Shown here piece by piece: positions 10,420 to 23,032 of a stretch of 64,000 nucleotides of DNA. Source of the DNA: Vicia villosa (lineage: Eukaryota; Streptophyta; Magnoliopsida; Fabales; Fabaceae); contig NC_081185.1 of the NCBI RefSeq assembly GCF_029867415.1, forward strand, positions 132,143,753 through 132,207,752, in the 5' to 3' direction. The notes under the pieces are model-generated. The model saw nothing but the letters and a program-made list of their open reading frames with translations, had not been told where the DNA came from and made no database searches. The first letter of the stretch is position 1; every line of letters starts with the position of its first letter. The translations under genes were made by a program, and so were the position numbers.

Positions 10420-11708
10420 TGTTGGAGCGGTAAAGCGGCAAGCAACAAAAGTTTTGGAAGTATTCATCCGGGAATTATCGTGTCCACAGAGATTGGTGAG
10501 AAGAAATGTCGTTCGACTATCTCGCGTTCTAAGTTTCATGATTTGGGTGCGGAAAGGTAAATGCGGGAAAAGTAAATAAAAGCAGATAAACAATCTCAAT
10601 AGTCTAAGAGAAATAGTTATGGAATTGCATTTCGTTCTACCCGTCGAATACTTAAATCTGAAGATCTATCGCTCGACACTCACAATACGCATCAACATCA
10701 CCGGGCATCACTCGAGATGCCACATCGGTGTCCATGTCTGCAACACCGACGAAAGCTCAACCGTACTATTCACATCAGCGATTTCTCCACCGACACAAAC
10801 AACACGGAGGCATTAGACTCGATACCCACTACGATTGTTAGTCCTAAATCTATGTCTGCAACCCAGAAACTAACAGTTATCATTCCTAATCAAGATCTAT
10901 GGTGTCCATGTCTGCAACAACACAAATCCAGAGCATTTAAGCAAAAAGATCAAGAACAACAACAATGATGATTTGTAAAGCGAATATATAAACGATCCCA
11001 AGATCCAAAAATATACCTACAATAAGAGTAGAAACATACATACAACACCCACCATTGGAATGAAACAAAGGGAAGAGAGAAGATGAACCGGAAAGATCTC
11101 ATCGGTACAATGAAATCGAGTCAGATCCATGATCAATCCACATGACGTCGCACCCAATGGTGTTTCCTAAGCCTCTAAACTACCAAAAAAGGACCAGAGC
11201 TTAACTTGTCAAGAAGAGGTGATAAAAAACCTAGAAAAATCTATTCTAAGCTATTTATACAAACTGAAATACGCACAGCGCGCGACGCGCCGGATGCAGC
11301 GCGCGACGCGCCATCTCACTTATGTACCAAACCGCCCTAACGCGCGAAGCGCCCTAAAACCCGCGCGACGCGCCCAATCTTCTGCCAGACTATGTTCTTC
11401 AAACTCAAAGAAGGCGCGACGCGCCCTACAGCGCGCGAAGCGCCCTGCACCAGAACAACAGAATTATTTCCTCTTTGCTCTCGTAGCTGTGTCTTCGACA
11501 CTTTATTCCTCAAGGCTCCGAAAATGCAAGAATACCTACAAAAATACAACAAAAGTATGAAACGGTATAAAAGTGTATGAAAATACATCTATTCACAAAG
11601 TATACGTATTTACACAAAAACGGGGAATTATTCAAACGGTATTAACAAAAAGCATTGATAAGTGCCACTATTTACATACACAAAATAACTACAATTTGGC
11701 ACTTAACC
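10420..11708 (-). repeat. 5' LTR of the nested element
   Basis: This 1289-bp copy matches 7184-8472. The substitutions I noted are mainly transitions, many at CG sites, as expected for methylated repeats. Confidence 0.92.
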
Positions 11709-11839
11709 GGTGCCTCGTTAAATACCATTGCAACTTCAAGGGAAAAGAGTGCACCTTATTTTATTCATTATACGATTTGTTTATATATAAGTTAAGTGAA
11801 ATAAGTCCTAAGATTGGATACATTCTAAGTCCTAAGTAT

Positions 11840-14230
11840 TTCTTCCCCTTCTAGAGTCTCTAACTTATAAGCTCCGTTATTTAATTTGTCACAAACACGG
11901 TATGGACCTTCCCAATTAGGAGATAACTTGCCCTTATTTGCTGGATCTGTCTCTTTTTTAGAACTAGATCTCCTCATCTGAAACCTCTTTGTCTGACCCT
12001 CAAACCAAACCTCTTTGCAAGTCAGTCTTTGACCGCGAATTCCCTGATACGAACAGCTTCTCGGATCTCCTCAACCAAGTCGGTCGAGGTATTGAGTCCT
12101 TCTATATTGGCGTTCTTGTCTAAATGCCCACGTCTCCAAGTGGGAGTGATGATTTCAAATGGAATCATGGCGTCTGTGTCGTACACAAGTCAGAAAGGGG
12201 TATCTTGAGTAGTTGAATGATGTGTTGTATGTTATGACCAGAGAATCTCATGTAAATATTCCTCCCACGTCCCTTTTGTTTCTTCAAGATTTTTCTTCAA
12301 CCCGACCAAGATTACTTTATTTGCAGCTTCGACTTGTGCATTGGCATGTGGATGTTCTACTGACGTGAACCTGTTTTGAATGCCGAGGTCCTTGTAGAAG
12401 TTCACCACTGAAGTGATTGCAAACTGAGTCCCGTTATCAGTTATGATGATTTTGGATAAGCCAAACTTGCATGTGATATTTTTCCAATAAAAACGACGTA
12501 CCTTCTCGGCGGATACCCGAGCTACGACTTCTGAATCAATCCATTTTGTAAAGTAGTCGACATCCACAATCAAGAATTTGAGTTGTCTAGGAGCAATAGG
12601 GAACGAACCGAGTATGTCATGTCCCTACTAGTAAAATGGCCACAATGAATAGACAGAATGTAACACCTCGGCTGGAACCTGGACAACCGACGCGAACACT
12701 TGGCATTTGCTGCATTTGTTGACGAACTCGGAATAGTCTTGCTGTAGCGTGGGCCAATAGTATCTGACTCGAAGTATCTTCCCAGCTAAAGCTCTTCCCC
12801 CAATGTGAGAACTACATGCTCCTCATCCTCAGAAACGCACGTTAACATCGGGGGTGAACCGTCCCATCTTGTACAGTTTCCCGCCCACCATGGTATAGCG
12901 GGAAGAAACCTTTTTTTTTATCCTGATAGCATGATCGGAGTCGTCGGGTAGAGTTCCCGATGTCAGGTAATGAATGATCGGCGTCATCTAGCTTGTCTGT
13001 TGATCTATGGGCATAACCTCTTCCTGCTCAATGTTCGGTTTTTCAAGTATCTCTTAAATCATTGTTTTGTTTAGTCATAGGCTCTTGGTACTGGCTAATC
13101 GGGCCAACACGTCAGCTCTGATGCTCTCCTCCCGGGGAATATGGATGATTTCAAACTCGAAAAAGCCTTGAGCCAACTCATGAGTTCTAGCCAAATATCT
13201 CTGCAATGAAGTGTCCTTTGCTTGATATTCGCCTTTAACATGTGATGCTACCAGCTGTGAGTTTGCTTTTACTGTCAGATGAGTGACACCCACCTCTCTG
13301 GTGAGTTTCATCCCGCCTATCATGCTTCGTACTCGGCTTGATTATTACTAGCCTGGAACTTGAAACATAAAGAATACTCTAAAATGAAGTCACCCAGCCC
13401 TTCGAGCACTATCCCGACTCCGTTTCCTTTGAGATTGGACGAACCGTCCACGTGGAGAGTCCATCTGTCAACATTTTCTTCAGGATTGGGTGTGCTGAGC
13501 TCAATTACAAAGTTGGCCAATGCTTGGGATTTTATGTTCGTTCTGGGAAATAACTCGATGTCATACTCCGACAATTCAACTTCCCATGTAACCATTCTTC
13601 CTGCGAGATCCGACTTCTTTAAGATCTGCCTTATTAGATAGTTTGTTTTGACTCTGACTTTCTGTCCCTGAAAATAATGTCTCAATTTTCTGGCAGTGAC
13701 AACTAACGCCAGTGCTAATCTTTCTATCTTCTGATATCTCTGTTCTACGCCTTTCAACACTTTACTTACGAAATATACCGGTCTCCCCCCTCTTCACCCT
13801 CTTGAACCAGGACCGAGCTCATTGCATTGTCGCTCACGACCAAGTATAGTACCAAGGGCGGATTTGCTTTGGGCCTGGTCAGGATTGGTGGAAATGATAG
13901 GAACCGCTTCACAACCAAGAATGCCTCCTCACGGGAAGGTTTCCACTCGAATTCTTTAGCTTTTCGGATTGCTGTGAAGAAATGAATGACTTTGTCACCT
14001 GCGCAAGATAAGAACCGAGACAAGGCAGTCAACCTTCCCGTAAGTTGTTGTACCTCCGTTTTGGACGAAGGGCTTCTCATATCTAGGTCTGCTTCACATT
14101 TGTCAGGATTGGCTTCAATTCCACGATTTGTGAGCATGAATCTGAGGAACTTCCCGGCCTAGACCCCGAAGGTACACTTCTTCGGGTTTAGTCTCATGTC
14201 AAAGTTTCTCACGAATTTGAAGGGTTCAGA
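11840..14230 (-). pseudogene. Tat-lineage Ty3/gypsy pol: RT end, RNase H, archaeal-type RNase H, integrase
   Basis: Reading right to left: RT palm/thumb at 14230-14010 (RNFDMRLNPKKCTFGV, RGIEANPDKCEA); the RT-RNase H part to about 13560, with VVTARKLRHYFQGQKV; then a second RNase H from 13500 to 13080 starting WTLHVDGSSN and including ASNNQAEYEA and ESIRADVLARLAST. The paired RNase H, the second of archaeal type, is a hallmark of the Tat lineage. The integrase zinc-binding region is degenerate at 12690-12790 (YYWPTLQQDYSEFV, KCSKCQ). The integrase core at 12573-12232 keeps D (VDYFTKW), D (TDNGTQF) and E (NAQVEAANK). A GPYRVCD-type tail lies near 11890. Stops and frame changes near 14160, 13763 and 13322 and between the blocks make it inactive. 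Confidence 0.88.
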
Positions 14231-15427
14231 GAGACGTTGATGACAAATCCTACGAGGAGGGGTTGTCGTTGACATGTGCAAGGAGGATAGCTTCTAGGGA
14301 GACACAAAAGTGGCGTGTGGCAGCTACCACTCAGCCAGTGCCACTGTCCTCGTCTGTCGGGCAGGTGTCCTTTTGGCCTTTTCCCCGGCAGCTTTGGATT
14401 GGGCCTTGGACTATGCATCAGCCCAAGAGTCGGCCCAATCCAGAATATAGTGTACATTCGATGAATCACATGATACTATTTAATTTTTATATATTTAATT
14501 ATTTAATAAATAGTACAATTGTTCGTTGTTTTCAAAGCATTTTATATTGAATGTATGCTTACCTAATTTTTTGAATTGGATATATAAAAATTCACTATTA
14601 TAATTTATGAATAATTAATTTGCTTACTTACTATTATTTATTAAAAATATTTAATTTGTTATTTTTTTAGCGTAAATATTTAACTTGCTATTTTGTAGCT
14701 ATTTGAAAAAGCAGAGTTAATTAATTATTTACCATATCTTATTATAGATTGAAATAAATTTAATTAATTATTAATATTATATATTATAATTTGATTGGTT
14801 ATCTTTTATGTGATTAGTTATTATTATTTATCATAAATTTTTGAATGACTATAAATTTTTAGTTTGCTATTTATTTAGCCAAATGTATAGATTTAGGAGA
14901 TATTTCTAAATCCATCTGTAACTTTAAAGAATTTTATAAATATCTGACTTTTTATTTAGTTTAAATTGTTGATGGTTGAAAATTTTTTCTTTTCTTGATT
15001 TGTAGTCGGTGTTTCTTTAATATAATTGGGCCAGAGTATTTTACTACTCTTTAATAGAATACTTTGCTTAAAAATATATATTAGATTTTTAGTCATTTAA
15101 AAACGTGGAGCATTAACTTTTTATACATACGAAATTTTTATTTATTAGGTGATGATTTTTGGCTTCCTATTATTTAGCCGAACATATAGGTATAATAGCC
15201 AAACATGTAGGTTAGGTTTTTGTTAGAAGAAAATAAATTAATTTTTTTATTATTCCTATTAATTAAAATATTTGGTTTGTTATCATTTAGTCGTGAGTGT
15301 TGATTTTTTTAATGAATATTATGTGGCTTGCTATTTTTTAAAGATTTGAAAAGACGGAGAGTTAGTTTTTTTAACCTAATCTTTACTCTTTAAATAGTGA
15401 CGGGAATCCATATTCCATCAAGGTGAC
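14231..15427. other. Intergenic; possible LTR remnant then AT-rich F-box promoter region
   Basis: 14231-14450 is distinctly GC-richer, with GGCCCAATCC-type sequence, and may be a remnant of the Tat element's 5' LTR or another repeat. From 14460 the sequence is AT-rich with no coding signal. The last 60 bases before 15428 resemble the leader of the second F-box gene (42650-42700). Confidence 0.5.
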
Positions 15428-16939
15428 ATGGTGAATAATATGGAAAAAATCAATATGAAGAGAAAGAAGATGATTATTCACAAATCACTCTTCCTCCTCA
15501 CTATGATGAAGAAGAACACATTGAATAGATCCTCAAAACCACTTGCGGCACCGCTTCTTTCTATGAAAAAGAAGAAGAAAATTTGTGTTAAATTTTCACA
15601 ACAAAAATCGCTTTCTTCTACCAATTTTATTATAATTGCAGAGCCTGAATTTTATTTACCCGATGACTGTTGGGAGCATGTCTTCACATTCCTCATCAAC
15701 CCCGTCGATGGAACCGAAGACAAAAACAAACTCAACTTTAAATCCCTATCTCAAGTTTCAAAACACTTCCACTCCATCACCAACCGTTTAATATTCTCTA
15801 TGAGAATTTATTATCCACAACTTCGTTATCTCTCTCGTTTCTTCCATAGATTTTCCAATCTTAATTTCCTTGATCTCTGCTTTGGCTCTCATAATCTCGA
15901 TGTTGGCATTGCTTTGGCTCTTCATGACAGACCAACTTTGAAATCTTTATCTATTTTCGGAATTGAGCTACAGGATTCAAACCACGTCACTTCACATTAT
16001 ATTGATTCCTTTGTGAGTTTGAAGGGTTTGAATTATCTTAAGTTCCGGTGTTCGCAAATATCTGATAATTTGCTTTATGCTATTGCAAGAGAGGGTCTTC
16101 CTTTAAAGATGTTTGTTCTTGAAAATTGTATCGGCTATAGTTACCATGGAATTTATGATTTATTATCCAAGTGTAATGGGATACAACATTTGATTCTTCA
16201 AGGTGTTGATTTTTTAAATAATCATCATGTTTCTCAGTTGTCTTTGCTTCTTCCTGATTTAGTATCTATAAACCTTAATGAATGTTCCAAGCTCAATGAA
16301 TCAGCTTTGTTTGCACTTATTAAAAACTGTCATTCACTTGGTAAGATCACAATGGAAAATATATATGAAATCCCAATGGAAAACATATATAATGAACGGG
16401 GGAGTGTAGAAAATTCAGATATTTTGAAAGATTTTGAAGCCAATCCTCAATTAAAGTTTCTCCGTTTGGGTCACACTTCATTTATAAACGACGGGACCAT
16501 CATATTGTTTGCTTCCATTTTTCCTAATTTGAAGCTTCTCGATTTAAGTTTTTGCGATGGCATATCTAAAAAAGGTATTTGTCAAGTTTTAAGTAGATGT
16601 TGTAAGCTTAAATATTTGAACTTGACCTACTTTAAGGATGTGAGAGAACTTAAAATAAACTTTGTAGTTCCCCAACTAGAGGTGTTGGATTTATCTAGTA
16701 CAAATGTTGATGATAAAACTCTCTATGAAATCTCAAAGAGTTGTTGTGGGCTTTTGCAACTATCATTAATATATTGTGAGTATGTCACGGAAAAGGGAGT
16801 GATGGATGTGGTTGAAAACTGCACACAGCTGAAGGAGATCGATTTGTCATGTTGTGATAAAGTGAATGTTGATGTTGTTGTCTCAATGCTTTCATCAAGG
16901 CCATCATTAAAAAAAATTGATGCAATTTTGTATCTGTGA
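15428..16939 (+). CDS. F-box/LRR protein (copy 1)
   Basis: A single uninterrupted frame of 503 codons. The F-box lies at about residues 76-121 (FYLPDDCWEHVFTFL ... SLSQVSKHFHSITNRLIF). The rest is a series of cysteine-containing LRRs of the F-box/LRR (RNI-like) type, such as LDLSSTNVDDKTLYEISKSC and LKEIDLSCCDKVN. Such proteins bind SKP1 through the F-box and choose substrates for SCF ubiquitin ligases through the LRRs; the substrate here is unknown. The paralogue at 42731 aligns from Met27 (position 15506, MKKN), so translation may start there rather than at 15428. No intron is evident. The paralogue shares leader and 3' UTR similarity. Confidence 0.9.
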   Translation: MVNNMEKINMKRKKMIIHKSLFLLTMMKKNTLNRSSKPLAAPLLSMKKKKKICVKFSQQKSLSSTNFIIIAEPEFYLPDDCWEHVFTFLINPVDGTEDKNKLNFKSLSQVSKHFHSITNRLIFSMRIYYPQLRYLSRFFHRFSNLNFLDLCFGSHNLDVGIALALHDRPTLKSLSIFGIELQDSNHVTSHYIDSFVSLKGLNYLKFRCSQISDNLLYAIAREGLPLKMFVLENCIGYSYHGIYDLLSKCNGIQHLILQGVDFLNNHHVSQLSLLLPDLVSINLNECSKLNESALFALIKNCHSLGKITMENIYEIPMENIYNERGSVENSDILKDFEANPQLKFLRLGHTSFINDGTIILFASIFPNLKLLDLSFCDGISKKGICQVLSRCCKLKYLNLTYFKDVRELKINFVVPQLEVLDLSSTNVDDKTLYEISKSCCGLLQLSLIYCEYVTEKGVMDVVENCTQLKEIDLSCCDKVNVDVVVSMLSSRPSLKKIDAILYL

Positions 16940-17807
16940 CATAAAGATAACTCTCTTTGTTAGTGTTGTCTTTTGCTAGTTATGAATGTATTATTTGTTG
17001 AAGTTTTGATTCTTAAATATTACATGTTTTTTAGTTTTTAGATTTGTTTCTATTTAATTATCATTTTGTCGAATAATAATTTAAATATAGTTAGTTTTTT
17101 TATATGAAGTTTTAACTTTTGATGTTTTTCTTTCCTTCAAATTGGATTATATTAATTTTCTTATATACAAAAGATTTTTATTAAGATATATGTAAGAAAT
17201 AAAAGACATGCATTCCAAGCATCAATAGCTGAACTGAAGTAATTAATTCACCTTTGAATTCTGTAGCTATATCTAAACAATGGCAAGTAATCAGAAACCT
17301 TTTAGATATCAATGATCTAGCAACAAGTAACACAATACACACAAATACTTACTAGAACTTTACACAAATCATAGATTTCATCATACAACACATTTGAAAT
17401 TTCTCTGTCCATATTGTAAGGACTGAAAAGTAAAGATTAAGGAGCAATTGATATGAGCAGGGAGTATTTGAAGTTTCTCTGTCCATATTATTATCAATTT
17501 TTCTATTTGCAAATCAGCATCTGCTTCAGGCTATTCACACTGCCCCTACATTCAATGTCTCTGCACAGAGACCAACTGAACTGGTTTCACGAGACTTTAA
17601 TTTTAAAAAAAAAAATCAATAAGAATGAGATAGATATTATTCAGCAATATCCTTTCCTTTCTTACCTATGCATTTTTCATTCTATTTGTTCATCTTTTCC
17701 AAAATCAAGATACAAAGAAAATTTATTTCCATGAATTAATCATTACACTTTAACATGGCCATTAACACAAACAATGCATCACTGAATACAAAATTACAAT
17801 CTGGTTC
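16940..17807. other. Intergenic between convergent F-box and receptor-kinase genes
   Basis: It contains the 3' UTR of the F-box gene, whose first 100 bases or so resemble those after the second copy, and on the other strand the 3' UTR of the receptor kinase. A 23-bp near-repeat (TTTCTCTGTCCATATT) occurs at about 17400 and 17475. No gene is seen. Confidence 0.6.
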
Positions 17808-20800
17808 CTAGAGAAGACCACTAACTGGTGATGTACTAAAAACTGACATCTCCTTGTTATTGTTGTTAGCTGCTAAAGATGTTTCACTGTTTCCACTGAT
17901 CTTTCTTCTAGGCTTTGCTTCTCCAAGCATCATTATCACATCCCTCATGCTTGGTCTGTCTTTAGGAAGCTTAGCAGTGCAAACTACTGCTATTCTTAAA
18001 ACTAAAAGCATTTCTTCTATAACATGCCTGCAGTTTCCTACACTTGGATCTAATGCTTCTTCTAGAGATTTCTTGTCTCTGATCTTCCTTCTAATCCACT
18101 CTACAATGTCTACACTCTCTCCGAATTCCGCGTCTAGTGGCCTCTTTCCTGTCACAAGCTCCAACAAAACTACTCCATAACTGTATACATCAATCTTTTC
18201 ATCCACCTTCAATGCATATCCATATTCTGCCAACTCATAAATCATTCAAATGTTATAATGTATAAAAAAAATCCATGAAAGAATCGGCATCTGCGTGTAG
18301 GCAAGAAAAATGTAGGTTTAATCACAGATGAAATAAGATTTGGAAACTAGTAACTCACCAGGAGCAATGTAGCCATAGGATCCAGCAACCATGGAGACGG
18401 TTTCGTTCTTCCGGATCATCATTTTCGCTAAACCAAAATCTGCTATCCTTGCTTCAAGATTTGCATCAAGCAGTATATTGTTTGACTTAATGTCACGATG
18501 GATAACAGGCGGATAACAGTCGTGATGAAGATAAGCAAGTCCTTGAGCAACTCCAAGAGCTATGTTATATCTTGAAACCCAATCAACAAGCTGTCTAACA
18601 GCTTGCTTACTATGCAAGGCATCTCCTAGGTTTCCATTATGCATAAATTCATAAACTATCATCAAATCAGTGTCATTGTGAAGAAATCCTAATAGTCTAA
18701 CAATGTTCCTGTGTCTTAGTCTCCCTAAGAGGTTCACTTCTCCAACAAGCTCATCGCTGCCTCTTCCTACTTCAACATCATTTCCTGATCTCCACAACTT
18801 TTTCACTGCTACAATTGTATTGGATTGCGGTACCTCGGCTTTGTAAACAACGCCGGTAGCTCCCATTCCGATCACATTTGTTTCCTTGATGCAAGCTAGA
18901 ATGTCAGTACTTGTAAAACCAAGTCTCTGAAATGCTATTAATCGCCATGGCCACCCCTTGTTACCTTTATAAAATCTCTCTTTGAAGCAAAATCCACCGG
19001 TGTACCACCTTACGTATAAAGATCTTGCTAACAAGATTGTAATTCCAATGGCTAGAATTGATGATATTCCAATGATCCACCCTGTGATAATATGCTTTGC
19101 ATGTGAACTTCCATATCTTGAGGAGTATGCCGAGTTTTGGTCACATGAAGGGAGGATTCCACCACATAGGCCAGCATTTCCAACGAGATTGTTCGGGTTT
19201 ATAGTTCTTAGCATACCATTATCTGGCACAGAACCTTCGAGCTTGTTGTATGAAACATTAAATGCTTCCAAAGCTGGCGATAAACCAAAGTTCTCAGGTA
19301 TATGACCGGTCAAAGAGTTGTTGGAAAGATCAAGCATTGCCATTGTAGGCATGTTAGCTAGTGCTTTTGGGATTTCACCAATCAAAAGGTTGTTTTGCAG
19401 GTTCAAATTTACTAGCTTTTGACATGAACCTATGCTTTCTGGAATGGCTCCGGATAAATGATTCGACGAGAGATCAAGAACAGTAAGTGAAGGAGAATCC
19501 TGAAAATGGTTTGGTATTTTACCTTCTAAGTTGTTGTGGGAGACCATGAAAACTTGGAGATTTGGAATGGAGAGAATAGTGGAAGGTAGAGAAGAATGGA
19601 GTTTGTTTCTTGAGAGATCAATGAAAGAAAGAGATGTTGAAGAAGGAATATCATCTGGAATTTCACCAGTGAGACTATTGTTAGCTAATTCTAACCTTTG
19701 AAGCTTCTCAAGCTTGCCAAGACCAACAGGAACTGATCCAGATAGAAAATTGTTCTGAATTCGGACACGAACCAGTGAAGAACATTTCGATAAGCTCGAT
19801 GGAATTGAACCGGAGAAAGCATTGTTGAAAAGAATTAGCTTGGTGAGATTTCCTTGGCTGCAAAGAGTTTCTGGAATCTCTCCAGAGATCGAATTGGACG
19901 ATACATCCAACCATTGCAACGGTGAATTTTCGCCAAGGTTGCTCGGTAATGGACCTGATAATGAATTGTTCCATAGCTCAAGAACCTCCAATTGAGGCAA
20001 ATTCCCAATGCCAGAAGGAACAAAACCAGATAACTGGTTTCCCATGAAGTTCAGAAGCTTCAGATTTTTCAGCAGACCTATTTCATCTGGAATTTTTCCT
20101 GACAGAATGTTATCAGAAAGATCGAAAAACTGCAAAGAAGTCATGTTACCAATTTGTGATGGAATTCTTCCTTCAAAATTGTTGTTATACAAGAAAAGTG
20201 TATTCAATAACTTGAGATTTCCCAATTCATATGGAATCTCACCACCAAGATTGGAAACTGCTAAATCAAGATACTTAAGACTAGTGAGATTTCCGAATTC
20301 GAATGGAATCTCACCTTTCAACCCGTTGTATCCGAGAATCATATACTCCAATGATGAAAGTTTTCCAAGCTCACCAGGAATTTTTCCAGTGAGATTATTC
20401 CCAGATAAACCAAGAAACTTCAACTTATGCAAGTTTCCAAATGTTTTCGGAATTGAACCTTCAAAGAAACTGCCTCTAAGATCAAGCATTTCTAACAAAG
20501 TTGCATTTCCAAGGTCCAAAGGAATTGGACCTGAGAATTCATTGCTCGAGCCATTTAACGATGTTAATCTCGACGCTTTTCCAAGTCCTAATGGAAACTC
20601 ACCAATGAAGAAATTCTGACTTACATCAAGAATGTTCAGTGTGGTGAGATTGGATATAGATTTCGGTAATTTTGATGAAAATGCATTGCAACATAGGTTA
20701 AGAGAAGTAAGAGATTGAAGCCTTTGTATGTCGTTGGATACTATACCACTGAGATTCTTGTGAGAGAGGTCGAGATTCTCCACGGTTCCGGCCGAGTTGC

Positions 20801-21002
20801 ATTTGATTCCGGTCCAGTTACAATGAGGTGAATCCAACTTCCAATCATGAAGAGTGTTCAAGGGATCAATAAGACCCGATTTTATCGAAAGCAAAGCTGA
20901 TAGTTCATCATTCTTCGAAGCAGCAGAAAAACTGTAAGAGAAACAAAAATAGACAATGTAACAGAAGAAAATGAAAAACTGTGTTTTCATTTGCATTTTC
21001 AT
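17808..21002 (-). CDS. LRR receptor-like kinase, MIK1/PXL (LRR XI) type, two exons
   Basis: Exon 1 is 21002-18359 and exon 2 is 18226-17808, separated by a 132-bp intron (GTGAGT...GGCAG) inside the Glu codon after YGYIAP. The spliced frame is 1020 residues, the usual length for this group. In order: signal peptide (about 1-27), LRR N-cap with CNWTGIKC, about 20 extracellular LRRs of the L-SG-IP type, a transmembrane helix near 640-665, and a kinase from about 700. The kinase has [12 protein letters not shown], Lys in VAVKK (about 734), HRD (Asp about 837) and DFG (about 855), so it looks catalytically complete. The relatives MIK1/PXL1/PXL2 perceive small peptides at the plasma membrane; the ligand here is unknown. 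Three in-frame Met codons lie within the first six residues. The intron position is conserved in LRR XI kinases. Confidence 0.95.
18227..18358 (-). other. Receptor-kinase intron
   Basis: The donor GTGAGT at 18358 and acceptor GGCAG ending 18227 restore the conserved APEYGYA activation-segment sequence across the junction. Without the splice the frame stops soon after 18318. Confidence 0.95.
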
Positions 21003-23032
21003 AGTTTAAGGCTCAGTTCTCCATAATTTACACCTAATGTATGTGATTTAGTATATTATGTGATAGAAAAATAAACTATATATGATAAGTTAGAGTCAAA
21101 TTTAAGAAATAGAGAGGTTTATGAAGTAATGACAGGTGAAGATTTGGAATTATTGGTAGTTTATCCGACATAAAACATGGGAAAGAATATGTATGACTCT
21201 TAATGTTGTTGGTTTAGTTTCTAATTTCCATGTTATAGTTATAAGTTATCCTTGTTTTTTCTTAGGAGTGATTAAAAATTTATCTCCTATTAGTTTATGT
21301 TGAATTCCATTTTACGGTAACTACATTCATGCTTAAATGATTGTAAGGAATTAGAGAATATAAAATTAAAGAATTCATCAAACATGTTCACAGGTATATA
21401 TCAATTGAGTGATCTATAATTAAGATTTAACCAGCTGTGAGAAAAAAGAGTATAGTTACCATACAATTACAGTGCTATGTTGTTAAGGGAACTTTATAAC
21501 CTTATTTGAACTTTACTCTGATCCTGTTTTCAGACAACAAACATAGTCTAAAGCATCTTTTCTCATATATTTGATTATTTTGTTCATCCACTTTAAGTAT
21601 GTTTTATTAGTATATTACCATATGAGTGTAAAAGTAGAATTTGAAATTCCATCTGAATCTGATTCTAGTCACACACAAAAAAGTTGCATCTGATTAAAGG
21701 GTAACTTCTAAGTATGACAAAGATTTAGAAATGATGCTTTGTTGGAGCAAGCATAAATAATTCATATTTTATATAAATTTTAATTTTTTAAAATAATAAA
21801 TATATAATTTGAAATTTGAACCGCTAGATCTCAATCCAACGATCGTGAATATAAGAAATGTATAAATGCTTCAAACTATGACTAGAAGGAATAGTGGTCC
21901 AACTAGATTAAAGTAAAGACAAGAAGCATCATCTATCATCCACTTGATGGCTTAAGCCACATAAATATATTATTAATTATTCATAGTGAATTTAATAAGG
22001 AATCTTTCCATGTTACAAGGCGAAAGAAACTTGAAAATAAGACACTTCTACTATCCATATAGTACACAAAAATAAGTGTTTTAGATGAAGAAGCAAGTAT
22101 AATATATGTAGGTATATACATGTTAATGATAATGGAGAATAAACTATAAGAGAAAATGAAAATTAGTAATGAAGTTGATCAATCATGGTCTGATCCCACC
22201 AACTTCCATTTGTCATTTAATATTAAATAAATTTCATTGTTCCCTTTTCTTCCTTTAAAAATAGTCACATGCACACATGGTGTAGACTAAGAAATGTTAC
22301 TGCAACTTTTTTTTTCTTTTTTAATTTTCTTTAGATCACATCTGATGATATATCTGTCCATGTAGTAATACAGATGGAAGCCATGTGAAATTGCAGCTTC
22401 CTGGTGAAGTCTCATTTACATCCTTCCTCATTATTGGAGAGAGGACTTCAATTAATATTCAACTATGCTTGTGTAGTGTTGTTTTCTAATACATTTTATT
22501 TTTAGTAAAAACTTTAATGAATTTATTTGGTTGCTTATGTCCAGATTCACATTGTGAGAAGGAAAACTGGAAGCAGCTTTTCATAAAATTAAAGAAAAAT
22601 GGAAAGAAAAAGAATACTTCATATTAGAGATGCCATGTTGGGATCATTGCACATGTAGCACGTATATATCATGTGCCTTCCTCACCTAATCTAAACCTTA
22701 ACAAGGAAATCAGATACACGCATCCTTTTGATTATCCAATGTGATAGAGGTGATAGATATATGAATCTCCTCATTAATATTTATAAAGTGTTAAATCTTC
22801 ATTTTTTTTTTAAAATAACGTGGGAGTTAGAACTCATATGACATGTCGTCTGACTATTATGTCACGAAAACTTACGATATAAGGAGTCGGTCCCTTATTC
22901 GAGTCAGACTCTGATATTATTGATGGGTCATCATGAGAAGGAATTATTTACATTGAGTCAAAGATTCACCTAAAGATCAAAGATTCACCTAAACAATTGA
23001 GAGAAACACCACATATTCAACCAAAACCTTAA
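21003..23032. other. Intergenic, upstream of the receptor kinase
   Basis: AT-rich and without a coding frame. It should contain the kinase promoter. A patch near 21800-21850 (AACCGCTAGATCTCAATCCAACG) looks like a common dispersed-repeat end. No other element could be bounded. Confidence 0.5.

Larger units (their letters stand above)
7184..11708 (-). mobile_element. Non-coding LTR retrotransposon (LARD-like), nested in the Tat element
   Basis: Two direct copies, 7184-8472 and 10420-11708, are both 1289 bp with no visible indels. By eye they differ at about 28 positions. They bound 1947 bp of internal DNA. A primer-binding site complementary to tRNA-Asp lies just inside the right LTR, so the element reads on the minus strand. 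A purine tract (TTGGGGAGAGT on the minus strand) abuts the left LTR. Flanks give GGTGA on the left and GGTGC on the right, a five-base target duplication with one change. The last base of the right LTR is C where the left has A. No gag or pol motifs are present, so movement must depend on another element, probably Athila-like given the shared PBS and PPT with the element at 26160. Confidence 0.92.
2600..14230 (-). mobile_element. Damaged Tat/Ogre-lineage Ty3/gypsy element with an antisense extra gene
   Basis: Three parts fit one Tat-lineage element read on the minus strand. Pol (RT end, RNase H, a second archaeal-type RNase H, integrase, GPYRVCD tail) runs from 14230 to about 11850. A 99-100 bp tandem repeat follows in the 3' region. 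Beyond it lies an extra gene on the opposite strand (3368-6023) with a Transposase_28-like domain. Established knowledge: Tat elements often carry additional, sometimes antisense, ORFs and tandem repeats between pol and the 3' LTR. A minus-strand TATA motif (CTATAAAAAGG, about 2751-2761) suggests a 3' LTR around 2.6-3.3 kb, but I could not fix its ends. The 5' LTR, gag, protease and most of RT are missing beyond about 14230. A second LTR element (7184-11708) splits the tandem-repeat/pol junction. Outer limits are approximate. Confidence 0.72.

Noticed and set aside
20008..20619. Plus-strand frame of 203 codons inside the receptor kinase
   Set aside because: It is the antisense shadow of the LRR repeats on the minus strand.
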